Shown: piece by piece, positions 54,944 through 63,095 of the stretch
Layout of the letters: every line of letters starts with the position of its first letter
Position numbering within the stretch: position 1 is the first letter of the stretch
DNA from: Methylosarcina fibrata AML-C10
GTDB taxonomy: Bacteria > Pseudomonadota > Gammaproteobacteria > Methylococcales > Methylomonadaceae
Length of the DNA: 64,000 nucleotides
Direction of reading: 5' to 3'
Assembly (NCBI RefSeq): GCF_000372865.1
Contig: NZ_KB889965.1
Location: forward strand, 1,660,990 to 1,724,989
Made by a program: the position numbers and the translations under genes
The notes under the pieces: model-generated
Databases searched by the model: none
Told to the model about the DNA's origin: nothing
What the model saw: only the letters and a program-made list of their open reading frames with translations

Positions 54944-54965
54944 GACAGGGTGGTCACGCCCTGTC
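54944..54965. terminator. Hairpin between convergent genes
   Basis: GACAGGG pairs with CCCTGTC (7 bp, 8-base loop) in the 41-bp gap between the SRPBCC gene and the TIGR02647 gene. No clear T-run; likely a shared terminator. Confidence 0.4.
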
Positions 54966-54977
54966 GATCCTTATCAC

Positions 54978-55214
54978 TCAGGCCGGCTTGAGTATGCTCA
55001 GAACGGCCTGGGCCTGTTCGGCCGCTTCGCGTCCGAGATGGGTCAGGTAGCCGCCGTCTTCCTGGGTCAGCAAACCTTTGTGATAAAGCCGCCGGGTGGC
55101 TTCGATAACGCTCGGCTCGGCTGTTTTATGAACCTTGATGCCTTCCTGAGTGGTGGTGAGATTGTAGCGCACCAGCACGTTCAGCTCGTCGACAAGATCT
55201 TGGGTATAGGGCAT
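54978..55214 (-). CDS. TIGR02647 family small protein
   Basis: 78 residues from ATG 55214 (MPYTQDLVDELNVLVRYNL), preceded by GAGGA. The frame extends to 55307 without family-like content. LTTTQEGIKVHKTAEPSVIEATRRLYHKGLLTQEDGGYLTHLGREAAEQAQ fits TIGR02647, a short gammaproteobacterial family that looks like a winged-helix DNA-binding domain. Function unknown. Confidence 0.8.
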   Translation of the reverse strand: MPYTQDLVDELNVLVRYNLTTTQEGIKVHKTAEPSVIEATRRLYHKGLLTQEDGGYLTHLGREAAEQAQAVLSILKPA

Positions 55215-55386
55215 GATAAATCCTCTTCGTTGATTGGCGACATAGCATAAAGCTATTTGCACGGAAGGAATAATTTTTTTAAACGTTTTTCCGCCGCCCG
55301 CCGGCAAGAGCCGAAAAGCGGCGGAAAGATCGGACGAAGACGGTTACAGAATAGCCTGTGGCCGGGATGGATCGGAGAGAAAATAA

Positions 55387-56739
55387 TCAGGTCTTGTTAA
55401 CCGAAACCAGGCTGGCCGGCTCCAGCAGCTCGGCGTCCAGTTCAAAATCGATGCGCAGGCGTTTGGCCGCCTTTTTGACTTCGTTCCGGTTTTTATAAGG
55501 ACCGGCAATCACTTCATAGGTATCGTTTTTCTGAACCTTGCGGGCGGGAATCGGAGGCCCCTGGTGATTGAGCATGGCGACCAACTGCTGAGCCTCCACT
55601 TCATTATCGAAACTGGCCACGCGCATTGCCCAGTCGCTCTCCTTGAGTTCTTCGACCAGAGGCTGTTGGTACAGTCGGCCGGGATGCGCCAGTTGCAGGG
55701 CGTTTTGCGAAAGCTCGGCAATGTCGGGGCTCTGTTCCAGGACCGGCGTGGGCACGCCGTCTGCGCGCGTCAGGATGGCGTCGACTTTTTTCCAGTCGAT
55801 GGCAACGCCTTTTTTATCGCCGATTTTGCGCAGTTGTTTCAATAACTGTTTTTGCAACTGTTTTTTGCTGCGGACCCATTTCGGCAAGGGCTCGTGGGCT
55901 TCCAGATAAAGCATGCCGCCGTCCCAGGCCACCAGGTAGGGTTGATGGACGATCCGCACCGGCAGGCCGACCGAGGTCTTCTTGAACAGCACTTCGATGT
56001 CTTCTGGATAAAGCTGCACGCAGCCGTGGCTGATCTGCATCCCGATGCCGTAGGGTTTATTAGTGCCGTGGATCAGATAACCGGGAATGGCCAGGCGCAT
56101 CGCATACAGTCCCAACGGATTATCGGGCCCCGAACGCACCACGCTCGGCAGCTTGTCGCCTTTCAGCGCGTGTTCCCGGTGGATGGAAGGCGGCACATGC
56201 CAATTCGGATTCGCCGTCTTTTCGGCAATGCGGGTCAGCCCCATCGGCGTATTCCAGCCCTGGCGGCCGATGCCGACCGGATACGTATAGAGTTTGCCCG
56301 GCTCGTTTTTCGGATAATAAAAAAGGCGCATGTTGGCCAGATTGAGCACGATGCCCTTGCGCGGCGCATCGGGCAGAACAAACTGCAACGGCAACAGCAC
56401 GCGGCTGCCGGTGGCCGGCGTCCAGGGCGGAATCGCGGCGTTGGCGATGCTGACGTCGTTGAAGCCCAGACCGTAGTGCCGGGCAATATCGGACAGGGTA
56501 TCGTTTTCCCGGGTATCGACGACGGCCAGTTGCCCGACCATGTCCTGGCCGTCCGCCAACCGGAATTCATGGCTGGCGATGGTTTCTACCGTCGGTTTGA
56601 CTTCCGGCATCACGGCGACCGGTTGCGGTTCATCGCCGAACAAACCGTTGAACGCCTGACAACCTGCCAAAAGACTGCTGAGCGAGATAATACTGAATAA
56701 TAAAAGACGGGGGATCGGTGACTTATCGGTGTTGACCAT
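55387..56739 (-). CDS. L,D-transpeptidase lipoprotein with SPOR domain
   Basis: 450 residues from ATG 56739 (MVNTDKSPIPRLL), giving a lipoprotein signal with LLAGC (Cys 27); a GTG at 56784 would add 15 residues. A LysM-like region spans ~65-115, and the YkuD/ErfK domain ~128-265 has His 224 in HGTNKPYG and catalytic Cys 240 in SHGCVQL. A SPOR-like peptidoglycan-binding region lies at ~370-435 (WAMRVASFDNEVEAQQLVAML, then YEVIAGPYKNRNEV). ErfK/YbiS-type enzymes attach lipoprotein or form 3-3 cross-links. The usual Arg after the SHGCI motif is Gln here. The LysM-YkuD-SPOR order is uncommon. Confidence 0.85.
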   Translation of the reverse strand: MVNTDKSPIPRLLLFSIISLSSLLAGCQAFNGLFGDEPQPVAVMPEVKPTVETIASHEFRLADGQDMVGQLAVVDTRENDTLSDIARHYGLGFNDVSIANAAIPPWTPATGSRVLLPLQFVLPDAPRKGIVLNLANMRLFYYPKNEPGKLYTYPVGIGRQGWNTPMGLTRIAEKTANPNWHVPPSIHREHALKGDKLPSVVRSGPDNPLGLYAMRLAIPGYLIHGTNKPYGIGMQISHGCVQLYPEDIEVLFKKTSVGLPVRIVHQPYLVAWDGGMLYLEAHEPLPKWVRSKKQLQKQLLKQLRKIGDKKGVAIDWKKVDAILTRADGVPTPVLEQSPDIAELSQNALQLAHPGRLYQQPLVEELKESDWAMRVASFDNEVEAQQLVAMLNHQGPPIPARKVQKNDTYEVIAGPYKNRNEVKKAAKRLRIDFELDAELLEPASLVSVNKT

Positions 56740-57000
56740 AACGCTACGAACTATCTCTTGAGGAGCTGGAGTTGCCGGGAGCACGGGAGACCCGCATTAT
56801 AAAGACGAACGGATTAAGGATAGATTAAAAAACTCCATTTCCTGAAGGAAAAAGCGCAGAATGAGCCCATCGGGAAATCAGGATTTTGTAAAAATTAACT
56901 CCTCGATAGGGTTGATCCTGTATGGAAGCGGCTCCCGACGAGGATTCGATTTCGGGAAGCAGCTTTTGGCCGAATTCTTAGAAGCCGGCCGCCGCAAAAT

Positions 57001-57720
57001 CTAGCCAAAAATCTCTTCGAGAAAATTCTTCATGGACTGCCATGAACGGCGGTCGGCCTCCTTTTGATAGACGGTGCCGAAACCCGGATCGTTGGCCAAG
57101 GGATTGGTGAAAGCATGCATCGTATTGCCGTAGGCATGCAGTTGCCAGTCCGCTCCGGCCCGGGTCATTTCCTGCTCAAAAGCAATCACTTGTTCGACCG
57201 ACACCATGGGATCGTCATGGCCGTGCAAAGCCAGGACTTTGGCTTTGATTCGATGGTTTTGGGTATGCTCCGGAGCGCCCAGCAAGCCGTGAAAGCTGAC
57301 GACGCCCTTGACGTCCGCGCCCGATCGGGCCAGATCCAGCACGCACAAGCCGCCGAAACAAAAACCGATGGCGGCGATCCGTCCGTCGTCCACCCAGGGC
57401 ATCATCTTGACCGCGGCCAGGGCCGCCTCCATCCGCCGCAGCAGCAATCGGCGGTCCTCCATGAAAGGCTGCATGAGCTTGGCGTTCTCTTCGGGCCCGG
57501 AACCGCGGACGCCCTTCCCGTACATGTCGAGCGCAAAACCCAGATAGCCCAGTTCGGCCAGTTTTTTGGCCTTGTCTGCGACAAAATCGTCTCGCCCACC
57601 CCAGGCGTGATTGATCAGCACGGCAGGACGCCGCCCGGAAACGGCATCGTCATAGGCAAAAAACGCTTCCAGCACGACGTCGCCGTCCATGTAGGATACG
57701 GTGTTCGACAGGATCGTCAT
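57001..57720 (-). CDS. Dienelactone hydrolase family protein
   Basis: 239 residues, alpha/beta hydrolase. The nucleophile is Cys 121 in GFCFGG, with Asp 170 in HGHDDP and His 202 in MHAFTNP completing the Cys-Asp-His triad of dienelactone hydrolase. The natural substrate of such stand-alone homologues is often unknown. GGAGG before the ATG. 15 nt downstream of the phosphatase gene (57736) on the same strand, so the two are probably co-transcribed. Confidence 0.9.
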   Translation of the reverse strand: MTILSNTVSYMDGDVVLEAFFAYDDAVSGRRPAVLINHAWGGRDDFVADKAKKLAELGYLGFALDMYGKGVRGSGPEENAKLMQPFMEDRRLLLRRMEAALAAVKMMPWVDDGRIAAIGFCFGGLCVLDLARSGADVKGVVSFHGLLGAPEHTQNHRIKAKVLALHGHDDPMVSVEQVIAFEQEMTRAGADWQLHAYGNTMHAFTNPLANDPGFGTVYQKEADRRSWQSMKNFLEEIFG

Positions 57721-57735
57721 CGATGAGCCTCCGTA

Positions 57736-58230
57736 TTATGCAGTTGATTTGATTTTTCCCGCTTTCTGCAGCGCGGTCAGAAAGCCCTGGGAAGCCTCTT
57801 CCACCATGTCCAGCACCCGCTCGAAACCGTGGGCGCCGCCGAAGTAAGGATCAGGCACCTCTCGTATGCCCAGATGCGGCGCATATTCGAGAAAAAATTT
57901 GATTTTATCCTGATAAGGTTCGGGGCAGGAATGGATCAGTATCGAATAATTGTCCTTGTCCATCGCCAGCACGTAGTCGAAATTTTCGAAGTCTTCCGGC
58001 TCGACCTGACGTGCGCGCAGATGAGACAACTCGATGCCCCGCTCTTTCGCCGCTTTCTGGGAGCGCGCATCGGGCGCCTTGCCGATATGATAATCGTGGG
58101 TTCCGGCCGAATCGATCTCGAACAGATGGGTTAAATTTCGCTTGTGGACCAGTTGAGTAAACACCCCCTCCGCGGTGGGCGAACGGCAAATATTGCCCAT
58201 GCAGACAAAGAGAACTTTAATTTTATTCAT
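57736..58230 (-). CDS. Low-molecular-weight protein-tyrosine phosphatase
   Basis: 164 residues from ATG 58230 (MNKIKVLFVC); an ATG at 58245 in the same frame adds five hydrophobic residues and is less likely. P-loop CMGNICRS (Cys 10, Arg 16) and the general acid in VPDPYFGG are intact. Such phosphatases act on tyrosine kinases of polysaccharide export or on arsenate; no polysaccharide or ars gene is nearby here. Confidence 0.92.
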   Translation of the reverse strand: MNKIKVLFVCMGNICRSPTAEGVFTQLVHKRNLTHLFEIDSAGTHDYHIGKAPDARSQKAAKERGIELSHLRARQVEPEDFENFDYVLAMDKDNYSILIHSCPEPYQDKIKFFLEYAPHLGIREVPDPYFGGAHGFERVLDMVEEASQGFLTALQKAGKIKSTA

Positions 58231-58388
58231 AATAAACAATAACATATATCAATTAACACCCCCAAAAATACACGCGTAAACAGCCAATTGCGATCTAATT
58301 AAAACAATAAGTTATGCAATTATTTTGGGGAAGGATTTATATTTCACATGGCATTATAAGGTATGTTAAATCCAGACCCAAAAACCTT

Positions 58389-59773
58389 CGAGCTATTGTC
58401 AAATCTGGTGTTCAGTTGTTGATCAAGCGGCGATCCGGTCAGTAGTGACTACTTCAATGCCGTCCTTGAATGGGACGCCAGTAATCACTTTGGCGAGATA
58501 ATCGAACCCTCGTTGGCGTCGCCAGGTTTTCTCGGCCGATTGCCCTAGCTTAAACAGCATGTGCAACATCCCGTCCCGCGAGAGACAACCTTTAGCCCGC
58601 TGCGTCCGATGTCGAATCGTGGCGAAGGTCGATTCGATCGGATTGGTGGTGCGAATACTTTGCCAATGCTGAGCCGGAAAATCGTAGAACGCCAGGAGTT
58701 CGTCGCGATCTCGTGACAAACACTCAACCGCCTTGGGATATTTGGCGTCATACAGCGTGGCGAACTGGTCGAACGCGCACTCAGCGTTCTTCTTGGTGTC
58801 AGCCTGCCAAATGTCGTACAGCGACTGTTTCATCTTGGGCTGTACTGATTGCGGGACGCGGTTCAGGACGTTGTTCATTTTATGGACCCAGCAGCGTTGT
58901 TGCCGGGTGTCGCTGTAGACCTCATCCAGCGCAGCCCAGAAACCCATCGCCCCGTCGCCGACTGCGAGTTTGGGACTGTTCAAACCGCGCGCTTTCAAGG
59001 CCAACAGCACCTCCCGCCAACTCTGCGTCGATTCGCGTACCCCGTCTTCAATGGCTAGAAAGCGTTTCTCGCCACGCTCATTAACGCCAATAATCACCAA
59101 GGCACACAGCTTGGCATCTTCCGCGCGCAAGCCGCTGTAGATGCCGTCGGCCCAGAGGTAGACCCACTGATCGCGGTCCAGGCGGATCTTTCGCCAATCC
59201 GCATATTCCGCCGCCCACTCGCGTTTTAACCGCGCCACGGTGCTGGCCGACAAACCCTTGGCTTCCGGACCAACCAGGACTTCCAGCGCCACTTCCATTT
59301 CACCGGTAGAAATGCCTTTCAGGTACAGCCAGGGCAAGGCTGCCGATAAGGAACGGGTTTTGCGCACATACGGCGGCACCAACGCAGAACGGAACGTGGC
59401 GCTTTGGCCGTCTTTCGCCCGGACTTTCGGAACCTTTACTGACACCGGCCCGATGCCGGTCTGAATCTCCCGCTCCGGCTGGTATCCATTGCGGACGACC
59501 GCTGCTCGGCCCTCGGGCAACCGCCGTTCGCTCAGGGCTTCCATGAAAACGGCTAATTCCGCTTCGATGGCTTGCTCGATCAGCTTGCGAGCCCCTTGCC
59601 GGATCAGATCGGTCAACGGATCGGCGTTCTCTTCTCGACTCGACAGATCGATTACATTACTCTTCTTCATCGTGGCGTATCCTTTGGCTTGATTGTTTTG
59701 TTTGGTCACAAGTAATCAACCAGATACGCCGCTTCTCTTCAACTACCAAACACCAGATTTAGTTATAACTCGG
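58389..59773 (-). mobile_element. IS256-family insertion sequence, ~1385 bp
   Basis: Ends: AAATCTGGTGTT at 58401-58412 and its complement at 59749-59760 form the core of imperfect ~30-bp inverted repeats; outward the ends read CGAGCTAT and CCGAGTTAT. An 8-bp direct repeat AAAACCTT lies just outside on both sides (58381-58388 and 59774-59781), the usual IS256 target duplication length. The element therefore arose by one simple insertion and both flanks were contiguous before. Confidence 0.8.
58423..59670 (-). CDS. IS256-family transposase
   Basis: 415 residues from ATG 59670 (MKKSNVIDLSSREE); an in-frame ATG at 59709 gives 13 more. Domain order and motifs match IS256/Mutator transposases: ARKLIEQAIEAELAVFM at the N-terminus, first Asp in WADGIYSG, second in LAVGDGAMGFWAAL, the CWVHKMNNVLNRVP segment, and Glu in TTNPIESTFATIRHRT. 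No disruption seen; probably active. Confidence 0.92.
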   Translation of the reverse strand: MKKSNVIDLSSREENADPLTDLIRQGARKLIEQAIEAELAVFMEALSERRLPEGRAAVVRNGYQPEREIQTGIGPVSVKVPKVRAKDGQSATFRSALVPPYVRKTRSLSAALPWLYLKGISTGEMEVALEVLVGPEAKGLSASTVARLKREWAAEYADWRKIRLDRDQWVYLWADGIYSGLRAEDAKLCALVIIGVNERGEKRFLAIEDGVRESTQSWREVLLALKARGLNSPKLAVGDGAMGFWAALDEVYSDTRQQRCWVHKMNNVLNRVPQSVQPKMKQSLYDIWQADTKKNAECAFDQFATLYDAKYPKAVECLSRDRDELLAFYDFPAQHWQSIRTTNPIESTFATIRHRTQRAKGCLSRDGMLHMLFKLGQSAEKTWRRQRGFDYLAKVITGVPFKDGIEVVTTDRIAA

Positions 59774-60083
59774 AAAACCTTCGCTGAGTGCCCAATTACA
59801 GATGATTTCGTGAGCCTCAATGCCATTGCATAAAAATGAATACTTCAACTCACATCTTCAGCTAAGGAGTCAATGAACTATTCAAACCCCGTGCACTACA
59901 TCACTACCAGGAAGTAGTTTTTCAAAAATAGCCCATCAACTCAGCAATTTCTGCCGACTATCTAGATCCGCCTGCCGCCATCGGCGCGCGGATTTCGGCC
60001 TAAGCCCTCTAGCAATGGCAGCCTGAACAGGTATAAATTCGTCAACCCCAATCAGCGTTTACCTCAGAATATTGCTTTTTTGA
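59774..60083. other. Intergenic region between IS256 element and conjugation genes
   Basis: 310 bases. A 14-codon ORF with a good ribosome-binding site (59873-59917) ends quickly and may be a gene remnant. A GC-rich hairpin with ATCCGC and GCGGAT arms lies at 59966-59993. Beyond those I see nothing; if an integrative element ends here, no attachment site could be recognised. Confidence 0.45.
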
Positions 60084-60698
60084 TCAGTAATTCGGATAGT
60101 GCGCGATTGCCAAACTAATAAAAACGCTGATCAGAACAGCAATAGTCGGAATAATGGGTAACGGTATTGGGATAGGACAAATCAACCATAAAACCAGCAT
60201 GCAACTTAATGCTAAAAGCATGTGTGCCGATGTGTTGTAAATAGGGGGCACAGGAGATGTAAAAGTCTCCGATTTCAGCCGTCTTTCAAAAACTCCAGCA
60301 AAGAAACCCATAACTATAGGGATCACTAACCAGCTTCCCCACTTTGATAAAATGACCATTCTTAAGGCAAAGCTGTAGGCTTGCAGTTTAACTGAAGCAG
60401 CCCAATCCCCAGGAATATCGGCGATCGCCTCTCCGATATGATCGCCACTATTTCGGTATTTATCCGAATCGTCATGTCGATCCCTGAAGTTATTGGCGAA
60501 AGTTGAAACCGAGGTAAGATTTTTTTTGTATAAATCAATTATTTCTTTATTGATTTCTTCTCTTTCTCCCAAAATGCTGATTGCTGAATTGTAATCGGCT
60601 TTTATATAGTTTGAAATTGTCTTGGGATTCAATAGCGCTGGGAGTAACAGCGGTGTAAAAAACATAATCATCAGCCATATGAGGAAATGTTTTCCCAT
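60084..60698 (-). CDS. DUF4400 conjugation-associated membrane protein
   Basis: 204 residues with an N-terminal hydrophobic helix (~6-24) and two or three more near ~115-200 (WLVIPIVMGFFAGVFERRLK, MLLALSCMLVLWL). The layout, the FERRLKSETFTSPVPPIYNTSAH block and the position just downstream of traD agree with the DUF4400 integrating conjugative element membrane proteins (TraJ-like in SXT/R391 and IncA/C). Role: probably accessory to the coupling protein. 5 nt after the preceding gene. Confidence 0.75.
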   Translation of the reverse strand: MGKHFLIWLMIMFFTPLLLPALLNPKTISNYIKADYNSAISILGEREEINKEIIDLYKKNLTSVSTFANNFRDRHDDSDKYRNSGDHIGEAIADIPGDWAASVKLQAYSFALRMVILSKWGSWLVIPIVMGFFAGVFERRLKSETFTSPVPPIYNTSAHMLLALSCMLVLWLICPIPIPLPIIPTIAVLISVFISLAIAHYPNY

Positions 60699-60703
60699 CC
60701 ACG

Positions 60704-61264
60704 TTATTCCAGTAATCCAGCTAACTTTAACTCATTCATGGTAAACACCCTTGAAGCGCATAGTAATTCGCTTTGGGCGCTGGAAAAGGCGCTGTGTGGC
60801 TCCTTGACCCATGTCAATTCTTCGCTGGTTGTCGATTTCACGATTTCATCCAAGTAACCCTCAATGCTTGGATCGTATATTGTCCACAGGCCACTACGTT
60901 TGATCATGAGCGTCAAACCAAGGCACTGAACCAATTCGGCCGAAACTCGCGTGATAAATGCTTTTTGTTCAGTCAGATCGTTGTTATCTCTTGAGATAGA
61001 TTTTTCAGCCTCCGCAAAGCCAGCGTTGAGACAATTAACCAATAAACTTTCACCGTCTTTCCTATGGTCTGGCCAATACAGTGTCAACAATGAGGTTAAT
61101 CGCAGCGAAGCTTCCCGAAGATTAGGCCATCTCGTAAATAACTCCTGAGAGCTGGGATAGCGTTTCGTTGCCCTGCAGGCCTTTTTCATTTCAATCGAAG
61201 CTGATTCAAGCGGATGTGGCAAAGGTTTTTTCAAAAAAATTATTTCGGCTGACTGATCATGCAT
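60704..61264 (-). CDS. Conjugation-cluster protein of unknown function
   Basis: 186 residues from ATG 61264 (MHDQSAEIIFLKKPLPHP), with AGGA eight bases upstream; longer in-frame starts lie inside traD. Soluble and helical, without signal or membrane segment. Segments RRYPSSQELFTRWPNLREASLRL-like and LGLTLMIKRSGLWTIYDPSIEGYLDEIV are not from a family I recognise. Its place between traD and the DUF4400 gene suggests a transfer function or regulation of it. Confidence 0.6.
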   Translation of the reverse strand: MHDQSAEIIFLKKPLPHPLESASIEMKKACRATKRYPSSQELFTRWPNLREASLRLTSLLTLYWPDHRKDGESLLVNCLNAGFAEAEKSISRDNNDLTEQKAFITRVSAELVQCLGLTLMIKRSGLWTIYDPSIEGYLDEIVKSTTSEELTWVKEPHSAFSSAQSELLCASRVFTMNELKLAGLLE

Positions 61265-61274
61265 GTTTTTAATC

Positions 61275-63095
61275 CTAATGGGTAATGATGGGCAGTCGTC
61301 CCTTAATGACCCTGCCGCCGGCGATTGATGCAATGTAATGAAAATTGGGCAGGTGCCCGAGAAGATGTTGCGGGAATAAATCATGCTCACCGAAGCTCAA
61401 TGATTGCCCACTATTCCCAGAATAATTGATGATGTTTTCGGAAGAATTTACCGCGCTTGACATATTTTGTTGCACGGTTTTGATATAGGTTTGTCCAAAT
61501 GTTTCCACAACAAATTGTTGGGTGTCGCCGTCCTTGATCCGGAGCGTGATAAGATTATTGCAGTTGCCGACGACCTGTCTGGCTCTTGCCTCGTCTCCCA
61601 GTCTGGCCACAATATCGGGTAACGTTTGTGTCGCCATGACAACCTGAAAACCGGCGCCGCGGCCTTTATTAAGTATTTGGATAAACGGCAAATTGACGAC
61701 TTCGGCCGCCTCATCGACAAACATGGAGATTCTGCCTGGCTTTTTCCCGCTGTTGTAGATCATCCCGGCCACGGATGCGAAGTCAGCCAGCACTATCGAG
61801 CCAATTGCTGAAGAAACAATGGAATCGGATAAGGAATCTAGCCCTACGTATAAGACATGCTTACCGGAAATGATCGTTGATGTATCAAATATCTGTCGGG
61901 AATCGCGGGTGTCATCTTCGTTTGGCGATAAAAGTTCACCCAGGTCTCCAGATGTCAACATATTTAGCACTGGGATAAGAGAGGCGATCATCTTCGAAAA
62001 ATGAAGCCGGTTGTGTTCGACAAGTGACAACAATCCATCGATCCCTTCAGAACCCTTAGGACCGTTGCTCATCGTCGCGCGATACCATTCAATCGTTGCC
62101 AGCCAATCTGGATTTGTAATTGTCTCCATTTTTTTCGCTTTGCCAGCCTTGGCCTTGGTAAAGAAGGGTTCCGCGCTACCCTCTTTCCAGTTAGGCTCAA
62201 CGCGGTCCGCATGTGCCTCGATGGCGTGTACCAATAATGATTCCGCCCCGCCTTCTATGTAATACCGCAATTGTTTGATTGAGGGACGTTTACCCGTTTC
62301 AAGAAGACCTTGTGCGACCAGATTTAGCGCCCTGAAAGCAAATGCGGTAAACGCATCTGATCCACCGGTCTGTGATGGGAGTAATGCGGCTATCCTGGAC
62401 GCAATTTCAGTTGTACGAGTGAAGTTCCGCATTGGATCCAAACGGACTGAAGATTTAGGGAATGCCGGATGAAAAAACAAGAATGAATCATCTCGTCCTG
62501 CCCTTGAGCATTCGAGTTCCATGCGATCACGCAATTCTTTGTCGCCCTTTGGATCGATCATAATGACTGTATCGCCCCGGTGAATGGCTTGGGTAACCAT
62601 TACTTCGTAAGCCCTCGTTTTTCCGGCACCCGTGGTGCCAAACATGATGGTGTGACCTTCAAGCGATTTAAGCGGAATCAAAACGTCTTTTTCTTTTCCT
62701 AAGTTCAAACCATGAATCCAGGGGCTCCCAGGACTCTCTTGGTCATGGTTTATTTTGGCGCCCGACAACATATAATCGACTGCCCGTTGAGTATGAATAG
62801 GCATCCAGTCGAATCCCCAGCCAAACCACATTTTTTCTGGCTTGCCCATTTCCAGGAGTTTTTCGACATCCATAAACGTCAGCATTTCGCCAACTTTTCC
62901 ACGCCCAACTAAATCAAGACCCTTGATAGCAGACTGGAGAGCCATGAATCCAAAACACAACCAAGGAATCATCATTGAGTTTCCACCAGGCAATACAATG
63001 TATCCGGCAAATGACGTTGCGGTAGCCACAAACCAAGCAGCGGCGATATACAATTCGTAGGGTTTGCGTATATAAGGATCGTAGTTATTTGCCAT
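61275..63095 (-). CDS. traD: Type IV coupling protein TraD (SXT/TOL type)
   Basis: 606 residues. Two N-terminal membrane helices (~14-34, ~40-58), then a VirD4/TraD ATPase: Walker A GTTGAGKT (~153-160), MIDPKGDKELR, and Walker B ISMFVDEAAEVV, followed by NKGRGAGFQVVMATQT. Length and motif wording fit the SXT/TOL subfamily of coupling proteins that link MobH relaxosomes to the type IV secretion channel. It hydrolyses ATP to pump DNA. It overlaps the 3' end of traI by 11 nt. Confidence 0.9.
   Translation of the reverse strand: MANNYDPYIRKPYELYIAAAWFVATATSFAGYIVLPGGNSMMIPWLCFGFMALQSAIKGLDLVGRGKVGEMLTFMDVEKLLEMGKPEKMWFGWGFDWMPIHTQRAVDYMLSGAKINHDQESPGSPWIHGLNLGKEKDVLIPLKSLEGHTIMFGTTGAGKTRAYEVMVTQAIHRGDTVIMIDPKGDKELRDRMELECSRAGRDDSFLFFHPAFPKSSVRLDPMRNFTRTTEIASRIAALLPSQTGGSDAFTAFAFRALNLVAQGLLETGKRPSIKQLRYYIEGGAESLLVHAIEAHADRVEPNWKEGSAEPFFTKAKAGKAKKMETITNPDWLATIEWYRATMSNGPKGSEGIDGLLSLVEHNRLHFSKMIASLIPVLNMLTSGDLGELLSPNEDDTRDSRQIFDTSTIISGKHVLYVGLDSLSDSIVSSAIGSIVLADFASVAGMIYNSGKKPGRISMFVDEAAEVVNLPFIQILNKGRGAGFQVVMATQTLPDIVARLGDEARARQVVGNCNNLITLRIKDGDTQQFVVETFGQTYIKTVQQNMSSAVNSSENIINYSGNSGQSLSFGEHDLFPQHLLGHLPNFHYIASIAGGRVIKGRLPIITH

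Noticed and set aside
58389..59773. Idea that the IS256 element marks a recombination-derived island boundary
   Set aside because: The exact 8-bp duplication on both sides shows a simple insertion instead.
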